Assembly (NCBI GenBank): GCA_947685225.1
Contig: CANTUV010000051.1
Span: forward strand, 8,370,001-8,434,000
Source of the DNA: Garcia nutans
Lineage: Eukaryota; Streptophyta; Magnoliopsida; Malpighiales; Euphorbiaceae
Length of the DNA: 64,000 nt
Direction of reading: 5' to 3'
Shown: positions 47,043 to 59,651 of the stretch, piece by piece
How the letters are laid out: each line of letters opens with the position of its first letter
How positions within the stretch are numbered: the stretch's first letter is position 1
Translations under genes and position numbers: made by a program
Notes under the pieces: model-generated
What the model saw: only the letters and a program-made list of their open reading frames with translations
Told to the model about the DNA's origin: nothing
Database searches by the model: none

Positions 47043-48069
47043 TTGGATGGTTTAAGTTAGATTTTGCCGTTAAAAGAAAGAAACCAACGAATGAAGACCA
47101 TTATATGTTGGAGTTGAAGTGGGTGAAATGACACTGGAAGTGATTATAATTACATTTCCACCACTAAAGTTAATGGATTAGTCAACTGAAAAATTTTCCA
47201 CTACCAAATCATTTCATTTCATTTCTACAACTTGTTAAATTTCCATGAGATGTATAGATTTATTTTCTTTATAATTACATATTGATTTTCTATTTGTTTT
47301 AAAAAGATGAAGAGTAAAAAATTTTGAATTCAAATCTCTCCTTTGAGACGAGATTTTCACTAGTTTGATGAATTTTATCAAACTGAATAACCATCTTCCG
47401 ATGTTTTTTTTTTGCTGATTTCGCCCTCTTTTCTCAATGGGATAGGAGCTGTTAGATTTCCCTCATTCTGAACTTTCATTTGACACATCATTTACAATAT
47501 CTAAATTAATTGAAATCTTCAGCTAGAATATGGTAAATGCAGTAGCTATTGACACCAACTTTCATGTGAATTTTGATAAGTGAGAGAGACTGATCATCAT
47601 AATTTGAAATTTCCCACTTTAAGATAAATGCATTGATACTCATTTATCACCAAATCCTTTTGACACAAATTTTTCAATGAAACCCTGGTGTTAGACTGGT
47701 GAATGTCGTTCAAAAATTTTAAAATTTAATTAAGTTGCATTTAAGATATTTAAGTTTACTAAATGTGAATAATTTAGAATGATTATGGTGGTCTGAACGA
47801 AACAGTAAATTAATCTAGGTTATGTCGTTTGTCTATTTTTTAGGGGAATTAATTCTATTCTAGTGCATGATTTCGATATTAAAAAGGAACTTCTTTATCA
47901 GAATATTTCTAATCCTCACTTTGAGTAATTAACAATATATTTTTTTTGTAGACTTTTGAAAATGGTAGTCTTACTGGTTTTTTGTTTTCTTCATTATTGA
48001 TAGGAATTTTCTTATTAAAATCTTATAATTGATTAAAACCTCATATTCATGCTGGAACTATGATGGCAC
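47043..48069. other. Intergenic DNA upstream of the receptor-kinase pseudogene
   Basis: Ordinary AT-rich DNA. It would include the former kinase promoter. I see no gene or element up to the LTR at 48070. Confidence 0.5.
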
Positions 48070-48712
48070 TGTTGGGAAAATCGGGTAATTTTCCCTCAAA
48101 CTACAACTAGTGAATTGCACTGATTCGGTAATTTCCAGGAAAGACTACCGAATAGTCTCCTTAGACAAAATTACCATTCCAAATAAATTCCCAAGAAAGG
48201 CTGGAGGGGTCACAAATGGTCCCTCTTAAAACCCAGTCTCCTAGACAGAACTTACTTGCACAGTATATTATCACAACCTAAACCCGTGTATATATGAATA
48301 GTACCGTACACGTAAATAGTAAAATATACCCAAATGAATAGTACAATACACTACAAATAAACCCGACAAATAAATATTGAATACTATACTAATACAGAAA
48401 AGAAACAAAATAAATGCGGAATAAATAAAAGAGACAAGGAAAGAACACACCCGGAAATTTGATAACGGAGTTCGGCTAAATATGCCTACGTCTCCGAGCA
48501 CCACTTGAGGCAGCCTGCTCTTATTAATTTGGGAAGAGAAGACCAAAATTTACAATATACAAATTTTCGAAAATGTATACTAATTTTGGGATACAAATAA
48601 TTTGGAAGGGATGAGTTATTTATAAGGCAACTAACTCACCCCTATCTTTAAAACTTCCGATGTGGGATTGCAACAAATTAAGCCACACCAACCAAAGCCA
48701 TCAAATTTGACA
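48070..48712 (-). repeat. 3' LTR of Copia element 3
   Basis: TGTTGGGAAAATCGGG...CAAATTTGACA on the plus strand; same length as its partner at 52938-53580. Confidence 0.95.
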
Positions 48713-48824
48713 AATCTCCACCTTGGCATAATTTCTAATCCCACCAAATGCAAACATTCTTCATCTTCCCAATCAAACAAAACAGTCTTCGTAGTGCTTC
48801 CAATTTGCGCCTTCAGGCGCCAAC

Positions 48825-51800
48825 TCAAATGTGCATGATATTGACCAAGTCTAAACAATATTTAAACTTGGCTTTTGCCACCACCTTGGTCATCATATCT
48901 GCAGGATTCTCCGTAGTCCGAATCTTCTGGAGAAGTATCTCCTCTTCTTCGAGAATTTCCCGCACAAAGTGATAGCGAACATCAATGTGCTTCGTTCTTG
49001 CATGAAAAACTTGATTTTTTGCTAAGTGAATAGCACTCTGACTGTCACAATACACCTCAAGGTGTTTCTGACCAACTCCCAAGTCTCTTAGCAATCCTTG
49101 AAGCCAAATTGCCTCTTTTACAGCCTCTGTAATTGCCATATACTCTGCCTCTGTTGTAGACAAAGCCACTGTTGACTGCAAAGTAGACTTCCAACTTACT
49201 GGCGCCTTAGCTAAAGTGAATAAGTAGCCAGTTGTAGATCGTCGCTTATCCAAGTCACCTGCATAGTCAGAATCACAATATCCAACTACGCATTGACCAA
49301 GTGATTCATCCCGCTCAAACACTAAGCCAACATCTACAGTACCTTGAATATACTGTAGAATCCATTTCACAGCTTGCCAATGAACTTTGCCAGGATCATG
49401 CATATATCTACTCACAACACTGACTGCCTGTGAAATATCGGGTCTCGTACACACCATTGCATACATCAAGCTTCCAACTGCATTAGCATACGGGACTTTC
49501 GCCATGTATTCTCGTTCTTCATCTGTCTTTGGAGATAACTGGCTGCTAAGCTTCAAATGAGGAGCAAGCGGAGTACTTACAGGTTTTGTATCTTCATTCA
49601 TACCAAAACGTTGTAATACCTTCTTCAAATACTGCTTCTGTGTCAGCCAAAACTTGCCTCTCTGTCTATCCCTGCTTATCTCCATGCCGAGAATCTTCTT
49701 AGCTTCTCCCAAATCCTTCATCTCAAACTCTTCACTCAACTGAGCCTTCATCTTATCAATTTCAATTTGGCTCTTGGATGCTATTAACATATCATCAACA
49801 TACAAGAGTAGATAGATGTAGGACCCATCTTGAAGCCTGCGCAAATACACACAGTGATCGTATTTGCTTCTTGTGTACTTCTGACCCATCATAAACTTAT
49901 CAAATCGTTTGTACCATTGCCTCGGTGATTGCTTCAATCCGTACAATGATTTGTTCAGTTTACAAACCCAATTTTCTTTACCAGCAACTTTGAATCCATC
50001 TGGCTGAGACATATAGATTTCCTCCTTCAAGTCACCGTGTAGAAACGCGGTCTTCACATCAAGTTGAGCTAGCTCCAAATTCAACTGTGCTACCAAGGCC
50101 AACAAAATTCTAATTGAGGAATGTTTAACAACTGGAGAAAATACCTCATTATAATCAACTCCCTCCTTCTGAGCATAGCCTTTAGCCACCAATCTTGCCT
50201 TGTAGCGAACATCATTCTTGATAGGAAATCCTTCTTTCTTTGCAAATACCCATTTGCATCCAATTGCTTTCTTGCCTTTTGGTAACTGTGTCAACTTCCA
50301 CGTCTTGTTCTTCTCAAGAGATTGCATCTCTTCTTCCATTGCATCTTTCTATCTACCATTTTCTAAACTTCGGATGGCTTCAGGAAAGGTGGATGGAACT
50401 TCATCAACAACTGGAAGTGCATAGGCTACCATGTCAACAAAACGAGCAGGTTTCTGAATTTCTCGTCTTGTCCTTCTAACAGCAATTGACTCTGACTGCT
50501 GTTGAGATTCTTGGGTCGAAATCTCTTCCTCATCTGCCTCTGCTTCTGCCATAGGAGAGTCACTCATAGTACTTTTTGTTGGGCTCACCATTATCTGTTC
50601 AAACTCCACCTGCTTCGGCGTACACTCCACCTGCTGCGGAGTACCATCAGTTCCTTCTTGAGTTACCTTATGCAACATGGCAGATTCATCAAAGGTAACG
50701 TCCCTGCTGATGATGGTCTTATTTGCCTCTAGACACCAAAGACGATATCCCTTAACTCCAGCATTGAAGCCCATAAAGAGAGCCTTCTTTGCTCGTGGAT
50801 CCAACTTTGATTCATTTACATGATAATATGCAGTAGAACCAAAAACATGCAAAGAATCATAATCTGTTGCAGGTTTCCCAGACCATACCTCTAAAGGAGT
50901 CTTGCAATCTATTGCAGATGACGGCAAGCGATTGACGAGATGTTGAGCATATGTCACAGCCTCAGCCCAAAACTTTCTGCCTAACCCAGCATTAGACAGC
51001 ATGCAACGAACTTTCTCCACCAATGTCTTGTTCATACGCTCCGACACCCCATTTTGTTGTGGTGTTTTTCTGACTGTAAAGTGCCGAACTATGCCAAATT
51101 CTTGGCATGCCTCCAGGAATGTATCACTCTTGTATTCTCCACCATTGTTTGTTCGGAGAACTTTGATCTTTCTACCAGTCTGGTTCTCAACCTGAGCTTT
51201 CCATTTAAGAAAAACTCCAAGCACTTCATCTTTCTTCTTCATAGTAAACACCCATACTCTTCTGGAAAAATCATCAATAAAAGTGACAAAGTAATGCCTA
51301 CCTCCAAGAGATGGAGTCTTGGCAGGTCCCCACACATCTGAGTGCACATAATCCAAAATACCCTTGGTATCATGAATGGCAGTGCCAAATTTCACTCTTC
51401 TTTGTTTTCCCAAAACACAATGCTCACAAAATTCTAATTTGCAAGTCTTCGTACCTTTCAACAGTCCTTGCTTGGCAAGAATTTGCAAGGATTTTTCACC
51501 AGCATGTCCCAAACGCATATGCCACAGCTTTGTTGCCTCTGAATCCTTCTTGCTACTAGACGTTGCAGTCGCTACTGTCCCAACCACTGTACTACCTTGG
51601 TAGTAATACAGATTATTCTTCCTCACGCCTTTCAACATCAGAAGTGCTCCCGAAGTTGCTTTAAGAATTCCATCTCGCATCATCACAACTAGGCCTTTTG
51701 ACTCTAAGGCCCCCAAAGAGATGAGATTCTTCTTCAAATTCGGAACATACCGTACATCTTTCAGAATTCTTGTGGATCCATCGTGATTCCGCAGCTTGAT

Positions 51801-52859
51801 TGAACCTATCCCAGCTGTTTTACATGGATTGTCATTTCCCATATAAACAACTCCACCATCACATTCTTCAAAATCAAAGAACCACTCCCGAATGGGAGAC
51901 ATATGGTAGGTGCAACCGGAATCCAAAATCCACTCATCTGGATGGGATGTTGAAGGTGATACCACCAAAGAGACATCTGACTCTGCATCACTTTTGCATT
52001 CTGCAACATTTGCATCTTGCTGAGCCTTCCCTTTATTCTTCAACTTTGGACAGTCTTTCTTTCAGTGCCCTTTCTCATGACAGAAAGCACACTCATCTTT
52101 GGCAACTCTGCTTTTTGACTTTGATCTTCCTCTTCTTCCCTTCAACTGGCTCTGCTGACGACCTCTCGCCACTAATGCTTCATCTGCTGTAGCTACTTTG
52201 TTTTTCCTTTTATCTTGTTTTCTCAATTCATGACTATACAAGGCAGAACATACAGCATCTAAAGATACATTCTCCTTCCCATGAAGTAAAGTAGTTTCTA
52301 AGTGTTCAAATTCATCGGGAAGGGATGACAATAACATCAAAGCCAAATCTTCATCTTCAAATTTTACATCTAAGTTTAACAGGTCTGCTACTAATTGTTG
52401 AAACAAAGTGATGTGTTCGTTCATAGTAGTACCTGGTTGGTAATCAAACCGGAACAACCTCTTCTTCATAAGGAGCTTATTCTGACCACTCTTTTTCAAA
52501 AAAATTTCCTCCAACGCCTTCCACAATTTATGTGCAGAAGTCTCGTTCTTGAATGCATACTTCTGCTCTCTGGATAAGCACGATCGAATTGTTCCGCATG
52601 CCAACCGATTTATGATACTCCAATCCTTATCTTCTACGTATTCTGGTTTCTTTTCTTCAATGGCGATGTCAAGGCCCTGTTGGAAAAGGGAGTCCATGAC
52701 CTCGCCTTGCCACATGCCAAAATGGCCAGTACCGTCAAATATCTCTACCGCCAACTTCAAACTTGACATTGGAATCCTTGGCCATGTGGACGAGGAAGCT
52801 GATGTCCCTTGTGCCATATCTGATGTAGCACTATTAGTTGGTGGATTTACTGATGCCAT
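48825..52859 (-). pseudogene. gag-pol polyprotein of Copia element 3, two nonsense mutations
   Basis: Reading leftward from the ATG at 52859: gag (UBN2 type, 52859-52062) with zinc knuckle CAFCHEKGHxKKDC, where x is a TGA stop at about 52059-52061. Then protease WILDSGCTYHMS, GAG-pre-integrase (LWHMRLGHAGEKSL, CEHCVLGKQRRVKF) and integrase (FIDDFSRRVWVF, TNNGGEYKS, QQNGVSERMNKT). A TAG stop at 50346-50348 follows. RT_2 then has LDVKTAFLHGDLKEEIYM and LLYVDDMLIAS, and RNase H has STTEAEYMA and HARTKHIDVRYHFV. Both stops replace a Trp codon expected in the family. All frames agree otherwise, about 1,340 codons in total. TNNG replaces the commoner TDNG at the second integrase acidic position, which may itself cripple integration. 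Confidence 0.93.
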
Positions 52860-52937
52860 TACAGACTCAAATGATAGTATTCAATATAAATAATATTACA
52901 AACAGACCTAGGACGAACCTTCGGCTCTGATACCACT

Positions 52938-53580
52938 TGTTGGGAAAATCGGGTAATTTTCCCTCAAACTACAACTAGTGAATTGCACTGATTCTGTAAT
53001 TTCCAGGAAAGACTACCGAATAGTCTCCTTAGACAAAATTACCATTCCAAATAAATTCCCAGGAAAGGCTGGAGGGGTCACAAATGGTCCCTCTTAAAAC
53101 CCAGTCTCCTAGACAGAACTTACTTGCACAGTATATTATCACAACCTAAACCCGTGTATATATGAATAGTACCGTACACGTGAATAGTAAAATATACCCA
53201 AATGAATAGTACAATACACTACAAATAAACCCGACAAATAAATATTGAATACTATACTAATACAGAAAAGAAACAAAATAAATGCGGAATAAATAAAAGA
53301 GACAAGGAAAGAACACACCCGGAAATTTGATAACGGAGTTCGGCTAAATATGCCTACGTCTCCGAGCACCACTTGAGGCAGCCTGCTCTTATTAATTTGG
53401 GAAGAGAAGACCAAAATTTACAATATACAAATTTTTAAAAATGTATACTAATTTTGGGATACAAATAATTTGGAAGGGATGAGTTATTTATAAGGCAACT
53501 AACTCACCCCTATCTTTAAAACTTCCGATGTGGGATTGCAACAAATTAAGCCACACCAACCAAAGCCATCAAATTTGACA
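52938..53580 (-). repeat. 5' LTR of Copia element 3
   Basis: 643 bases, nearly identical to 48070-48712, adjacent to the primer site at 52925-52937. Confidence 0.95.
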
Positions 53581-53585
53581 GGCAC

Positions 53586-53956
53586 AAATGAGAGAATTTG
53601 TCCTGCTGGAAGTTGGAGAACTACTGAAACTGTGTGAAACAATGAGAAATTTACTTAATTTTATCCGCAGCCTTAAAGTGTCTGTCTTCTTGCTTCTATA
53701 ATTATTTTTCTAATATTTTTGTGATATTTTATCCTTTAAATCGTATAGGACCAAATTCTGCCGCTTCTAAATTGAATCAAAAATTCATTCGAGTTTCTTC
53801 ATTTGAATCTTAAATGAAATTTTCTAATAAATTTTCCTATGTTTTATGCATCTACATAAATTTTCTACATATACATGTGTGTATGCAAATATACACACAC
53901 ATATATAAATTATGTGTTATTTATATTTTTAACATTCTAGTATATGCTTGTGTATA
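53586..53956. other. AT-rich DNA between two Copia elements
   Basis: No gene or element end recognised. A TATACACACACATATATA stretch near 53880-53905 is simple sequence. Confidence 0.5.
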
Positions 53957-54713
53957 TTAATTATAATGGGTGATGCATATTACTCGTGGATGTTGAATCA
54001 GATTGGATGAAATCAAATGAAAGATGGTGGCATTAAACTCATAAGTTGAAATTGGAGTCCCTGCAGCTGCGAGTTCATCAGAAATAATTTTTGCCTCATG
54101 CAACAATTGAGAGATCGATTTATCGCCAAGAGCCATGTTTTGCAAGGCAAATAATTTTTGCCTCATGCAAAAATTGAGAGATCGATTTATCGCCAAGAGC
54201 CATGTTTTACAAGGCGATGTGTAACTGAACCCGTTTAGCACTGTTATTTGTACCAAACGCATCGGAGAGAGACTTCCAAGCATCAAAAGCATTTTCAATT
54301 CCTGTAACATAGGGCATAACCTCCTTAGTTAAAGAGGAACAGATCCAACTAAGAAGCAATTGATCTTCCTGAATCCATTTGAGATATTCTGAATTGGGTT
54401 CAGGTAGTGTTATCGTAGAATTGGTAATAATCGGAACTGGAGCTGGTGTTCCATCAATATGTTTGAACAGGTTGTAACATTTGATTATGGGAAGATATTG
54501 AGTCTTCCAGGCTAGGTAATTCGTCTCCTTTAATTTCAAAGAAAAGGAGAGTTGGGCATGAGGTGGTGCAGAAAAAAGATTAGCAGATGGAAGAGAAATA
54601 ATGGGTGAAGAAAGTGAAGAGGCTGAAGAAGAAGGGCAAGAAGAAATAACTGGAGTAGTAGAATTGGTAGTCGTATGAGAAGAAGCCATCGTTAGGCTCT
54701 GATACCAAATCAA
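53957..54713 (-). pseudogene. gag fragment of a truncated Copia element, with internal duplication
   Basis: From the ATG at 54689 the frame gives a Ser/Pro-rich start and a Copia gag N-terminus (FSLKLKETNYLAWKTQYLPI, LLSWICSSLTKEVMPYV). It then shifts frame at a 67-base tandem duplication (54082-54148 and 54149-54215) containing NMALGDKSISQLLHEAK. It stops near 53957 with no zinc knuckle or pol. A primer site GGTATCAGAGCC lies at 54692-54706, beside the LTR-like 54715-54868. This is a 5' LTR plus gag stub of an otherwise lost minus-strand element. Confidence 0.8.
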
Positions 54714-54714
54714 A

Positions 54715-54868
54715 TGATGAAAAGTGCTGTTCTATGTATTACATAATTAGGGATTATACAACCGTATAAATATACACAACAGTACCTTATTCTAAGGGAA
54801 TTCAAAATACAAATATAACTAATCCCTATCTTTAAGATATCCACTGTCATTATCTCTAATAGATGACA
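54715..54868 (-). repeat. Probable 5' LTR of the truncated Copia element
   Basis: Starts TGATGAAAAGTG and ends TAGATGACA on the plus strand (TG...CA). It lies eight bases from the tRNA-Met primer site. No partner LTR in the window; the outer border is inferred. Confidence 0.55.
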
Positions 54869-55834
54869 TAGAATTTGATAAGATTTTTACATGGATTCAG
54901 ATTATGATATGAGTTTGATATATAATAAATTTGTGATCAGATTGGAGTTGTGATAAGGATGATAGATTGACATCCTCCACCAACTTATTGGTTTAAAATT
55001 GATACATATAATATGATTCCTGCAGAGGTAGTCAAGGGGCAGTAAGTGGAGAGTCTTGGGGTAAACTGGGTTGCTGGTTTAATGGCTAATAGTGGTTGTT
55101 TTATTGCCTGAGTTTTGTTTGGGATATTAGGGGCTGTGAAAAATGCAGTTTACTCGTGTAAAATTTCGCATGCAGTGGTTCTTGAGCATGTGTGGCTGTG
55201 ACTGTGAAGGGAATCAATTGGCTTTCCAAGGTTTCATTGACTGATTCATATTCATATGCTCTGGCTTTTAGTTTTTGCTTTTGGTTTTACTAATATTTTA
55301 TGAAGCCAAAAGGGGAATTATGTAGTTTTGAAGATGATAATGAGTAAATTTGAGCAAGGAAACTTAGAAGGAAGTTTCATCAATTGGTCCAATATTATAC
55401 TCAATCACTGTCCATTAATTGGTTGTTGAATGTTGACTATATGTATTTAGATTGGAAAAATTAATGTTCCTTGGTTAAACTTCAAACAGATATACTATAC
55501 ATATAAAGTGGACAGTGGCTGTCGTATGCTTTTTATGGCTTTATTTTATTTCTGTGGTCTAGAAGAAAGAGTCTTAATTATCTACCATACATTGTATCTT
55601 AACTAATTCCTCTTCAGTATCCAGAAGATGAATCTTTTATTATTAAAGGTTAATAGATATTATAATTAAGACAAGCTTGCTTAACTTTTGTAGTCAATTT
55701 TATTATTAATTACACAAATTTTTTACTAGACATATTGTTCTAAATTAATAGATACTTGCAGAAAAAAAAATTAATAGAAACTTCTTTTTTTTTTTTTTAC
55801 TTTTCTCAAAATGAATTAGCTAATATATTATTTT
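54869..55834. other. Intergenic DNA, no gene seen
   Basis: 55020-55290 has more balanced composition and TGG/TTG-rich words, but no sustained frame on either strand. T-tract at 55787-55799. Confidence 0.45.
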
Positions 55835-56030
55835 TGTTGGCAAATAGAATAGGTTTTAGAATGAATTTTTTACTGTATTGATATTGTAATAGTACAGAAG
55901 ATTATATATAAGCAGAAAACAAATGCAAGAAAAGAAACTAAATCTTGTACAATTATGTAACCTAATCTATAGGGATTTGATGCCAGTAATAGAGTAGCTA
56001 AATTAGGAATTAATCTTTATTTCCTTAATA
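55835..56030 (-). repeat. 3' LTR of Copia element 4
   Basis: 196 bases. The pol frame runs through the polypurine tract and stops just inside this LTR (TAA at 56025-56027). Confidence 0.95.
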
Positions 56031-59000
56031 CTCCCCCTCAAGTTGAACTATGGGATCACACATGTTCAACTTGCAAATAATGTCCTGGAATGCTCGACCA
56101 TTAATAGCTTTGGTTAATATATCAGCCAGCTGATCCTCAGTTCTTACATATGGAAGAGTAATAATATTGCCATCAAGTTTCTCTTTAATGAAATGCCGAT
56201 CAACTTCCACGTGTTTTGTACGATCATGTTGAACGGGATTCTCTGAAATGCTGATAGCAGCTTTGTTGTCACACATCAATCTACATGCCTCGTTAACAGG
56301 AACATTAATCTCAGCAAGAAGTTTCCTCAACCATAAAACTTCAGTGAGTCCTCTTGCTATTCCTCTGAATTCAGCCTCAGCACTGGAAAGAGCTACAACT
56401 TTCTGCTTCTTACTCTTCCAGGTCACTAAATTTCCTCCAACAAAGGTGAAGTATCCGGATGTAGGTTTTCTGTCAACTGGATTACCCGCCCAATCTGCAT
56501 CTGTATACGCATGAATGCCTAGATGACCATTATTCTTGAACAATACTCCTCTTCCAGGAGTTCCCTTTAAGTACTTAATTACTCTCAAAGCTGCCTCCAG
56601 ATGTTCTATCTGTGGATGATGCATGAACTGACTTAGCACACCTACTGCATATGCAATATCAGGTCTGGTGTGGGATAGGTAGATAAGCTTTCCCACCAAG
56701 TGTTGATACTGCCTTTGATCTGTTATCTCTGCAGCATCACTTACTTTCAACCCATGGTTTACAATAATCGGAGTGCTGACTGGCTTACAATCTATCATCC
56801 CTGTTTCTGCGAGGAGATCTAGAATATACTTTCTCTGAGAAATAAAGATCCCTTTCTTTGACCTTAGGACTTCAATTCCTAGAAAGTATTTCAGTTGACC
56901 CAGATCCTTCATCTCAAATTCTTTAAACAGATTTTCTCTGAGTTCCTTTATTTCTTTCTGATCATTGCCCGTAATTATCATATCATCTACATAGATGATA
57001 AGACATGTAATTAATTCTCCCTTCTTCTTTATAAATAGGGTGTGATCAGAATTGCTTTGCTGATAACCATAGTTCTTCATTGCTACAGTAAACCTTCCAA
57101 ACCAGGCTCTAGGGGATTGCTTCAACCCATACAAGGCTTTCTTCAGTCGACAAACTTCTTCTGGCTGGAAATTGTCTGAGAAACCTGGTGGAGGAATCAT
57201 GTAAACTTCTTCTTTAAGTTCCCCATGCAAGAATGCATTTTTAACATCAAACTGAAGTAAAGGCCAATCTTTAGTAACAGCAACAGAGAAGATAACCCTG
57301 ATAGTATCTATCTTTGCAACCGGTGAGAATGTCTCTGAATAATCCACTCCATAGGTCTGTGTATATCCCTTTGCAACCAATCTTGCCTTGTATCTTTCAA
57401 TAGTCCCATCTGACTTCCTTTTTATAGCATAAACCCATCTGCATCCCACTGTTCTTTTGTTAGGAGGAAGGTAACACTTCTCCCAAGTACCATTTTTCTC
57501 CAACGCTCTCATTTCTTCTTCCATTGCAGCTTTCCATACCTCTTGCCTCATTGCCTCTTCGGATGTTTTAGGAAGATCTTCAGAGTAGATAGCTGCTGCA
57601 TAGACTTGAGCTTTTTGAGATAGGTTTCCACTAGTCATATTCACAACCGGATATCTGGACCGGTTTGGTTCATATTCTGGTTCATACCTTCTGGGTGGAA
57701 CACCACGTGTACTTCTAGGTGGTAAAACATATCTGACAGATTGGTTCTCTTGATTGTCTTCTTCCCCTGCACTACTCACATTTTCAACATTACAGTCATT
57801 AGAATCTGTACTACCATTTACCTCAGGATTATCCAAGGGAATAGGCTCTGGCAATGTTGAACTCTGTCCTGATGTAGAGAGTTGTTCGGTGGAATCACGT
57901 ACTGACTCTTTTGGACCTTCATTAGGAAGAACAGAAGTGGCAAGAGGTACAACATGACGATCAGACAACCAACTTAAGGAGTCAACTGTACTCTCCCCCT
58001 GACTACTGAGTTGGGTGGAATAAAAGAATTCAGATTCTAGGAAATCACAATCCATAGATGTATAAATCTTACGACTGGTAGGATGATAACATCTATATCC
58101 TTTCTGGTTTCTACCATATCCCACAAAAACACACTTAATTGAGCAGGCCTGAAATTTATTCCTCTCAGTTTTGGGAATATGGACAAAGACAGAACATCCA
58201 AATATCCGTGGTTCAAGATTCAAGACAGGAGGAATACTATGCTGACTAGCAAAAAACTTTAAAGGAGTCTGAAGGTTTAGAATTTTTGTGGGAAGCCTAT
58301 TAATAAGGTATACAGAGGTAGCAACAGCTTCTGGCTATAGAAACACAGGGGTTCTAGACTCTATAAGCATTGCTCTAGTCATTTCCAGAATTAACCTATT
58401 CTTTCTTTCTGCTACGCCATTCTGTTGAGGAGTATGGGGGCAAGAAGTTTGGTGCACAATTCCCTTTTTTTGAAAAAACTCCCTAAGAGTAGAATTAACA
58501 TACTCCCCCCCATTATCTGATCGAAGAATTTGAATTTTCCTTTGAAACTGAGTTTGTATCATGGTATAAAATTCAACAAATCGACTAGCAACTTCTGACT
58601 TATTTTTCAAAAAATATACCCAAGTAGCACGAGAGTAATCATCAATGAAAAGCACAAAATACTTATAACCAAAATGACATAAATCAAATCCAGACTGAGG
58701 AGCTGGACCCCACACATCAGAATGTATAAGAGAAAAAATGTTCTCAGTTCTAGTACTACTGGGTTTATAAGTCTGTTTATGACTTTTAGACAATAAGCAA
58801 GTCTCACAATTTATTTGACTACTACTGGAAAAAAGACTAGGAAATAAAACCTTAAGATATCCTAGAGATGGATGTCCTAACCGCCTATGCCACAACCATT
58901 GCTTCCATTCAGTAGATCCGCGAGCCAGTGTAACAGTTCCTTGTTGAACCACGTCATCTACATAGTAGAGTCCCCCACGCTCAGTGCCACGTCCAATCAC

Positions 59001-59651
59001 TTTCCCCGATTGGATATCCTGTAAAAGACAAAATGATGGAAACATTAGTACAGTGCAATTGAGTTCTTTAGTAACATGACTGACTGACAGTAGTTTACAG
59101 GACAGATCTGGAACGTAGAGACAATTTTTTAAACTAATGTCTGGAGTAATTTTAATAATCCCTGCTCCTCGAACTGGGGATAATTCCCCATTTGCAGACT
59201 GTATAGAATTTTTTTTAGGTACAGAATTTGTGATTAAGTCTTCTTTATTATTGGTTAAAGTATCTGTAGCTCCTGAGTCAAGTAACCATTCATTAGTACT
59301 ATCCCCTTGTTTTTGTATCATGTTGGCAACTCCAGGGGCCTGATTGCAATTTTCAGGAACAACTGAACTACACTTGAAATTTTGAGGACCAATTTCTGGA
59401 TTATTAATCAAGCAAGGACTAGTTGGAACTTCTCCAATAGGGCCTTCTAAGTTCCTGTTCAGTGCATCAAAAACAGAGTTAGTGGATATTTGGGTTTCAA
59501 AAAACCCTACTTTACCTCCACCACTTTCTCTCATAACCGCCGCTCGACCCATTTCTGTTTCTCTTCGCTGCTCGTGCTGGTTATCTTCACTGGCGATCAT
59601 GGCTGCTGTTCCTCCTCCCTTCTGATTTTTGTTTTGCCTTTTGTTGTCCAA
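56025..59651 (-). pseudogene. pol of Copia element 4: protease, integrase, RT, RNase H; one nonsense codon
   Basis: Protease LLDSGATDTLTN near 59255-59290. GAG-pre-integrase (LWHRRLGHPSLGYL, CETCLLSKSHKQTY), integrase (FIDDYSRATWVY, RSDNGGEYVN, PQQNGVAERKNR). A TAG at 58335-58337 stands where the family has Trp (VFLxPEAVATS). The same frame then continues to RT_2 (FDVKNAFLHGELKEEVYM, IIYVDDMIITG at about 56970-57000) and RNase H (SSAEAEFRGIA, HDRTKHVEVDRHFIKEKL). Apart from that stop all 1,200 codons are open, and the D, D, E and YVDD residues are present. Confidence 0.93.

Larger units (their letters stand above)
48070..53580 (-). mobile_element. Copia LTR retrotransposon 3, young and nearly intact
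   Basis: Two 643-base LTRs (48070-48712 and 52938-53580) differ at about five positions. A perfect GGCAC target duplication flanks it (48065-48069 and 53581-53585). On the minus strand the primer site AGTGGTATCAGAG adjoins the right LTR (52925-52937). A purine-rich CCAAGGTGGAGATT tract adjoins the left LTR (48713-48726). The interior is one gag-pol frame broken only by two stop codons. It is of the Tnt1-94-like group by resemblance. Confidence 0.95.

Noticed and set aside
48271..48546. 91-codon frame repeated at 53139-53414 as a possible accessory gene
   Set aside because: Both lie inside the LTRs of Copia element 3, which explains the duplication; the sequence is hydrophobic by composition with no known domain.
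59597..59651. Programmed gag-pol frameshift in Copia element 4
   Set aside because: Copia elements normally use a single frame, no slippery heptamer is visible at the overlap, and a 1-base deletion explains the shift.
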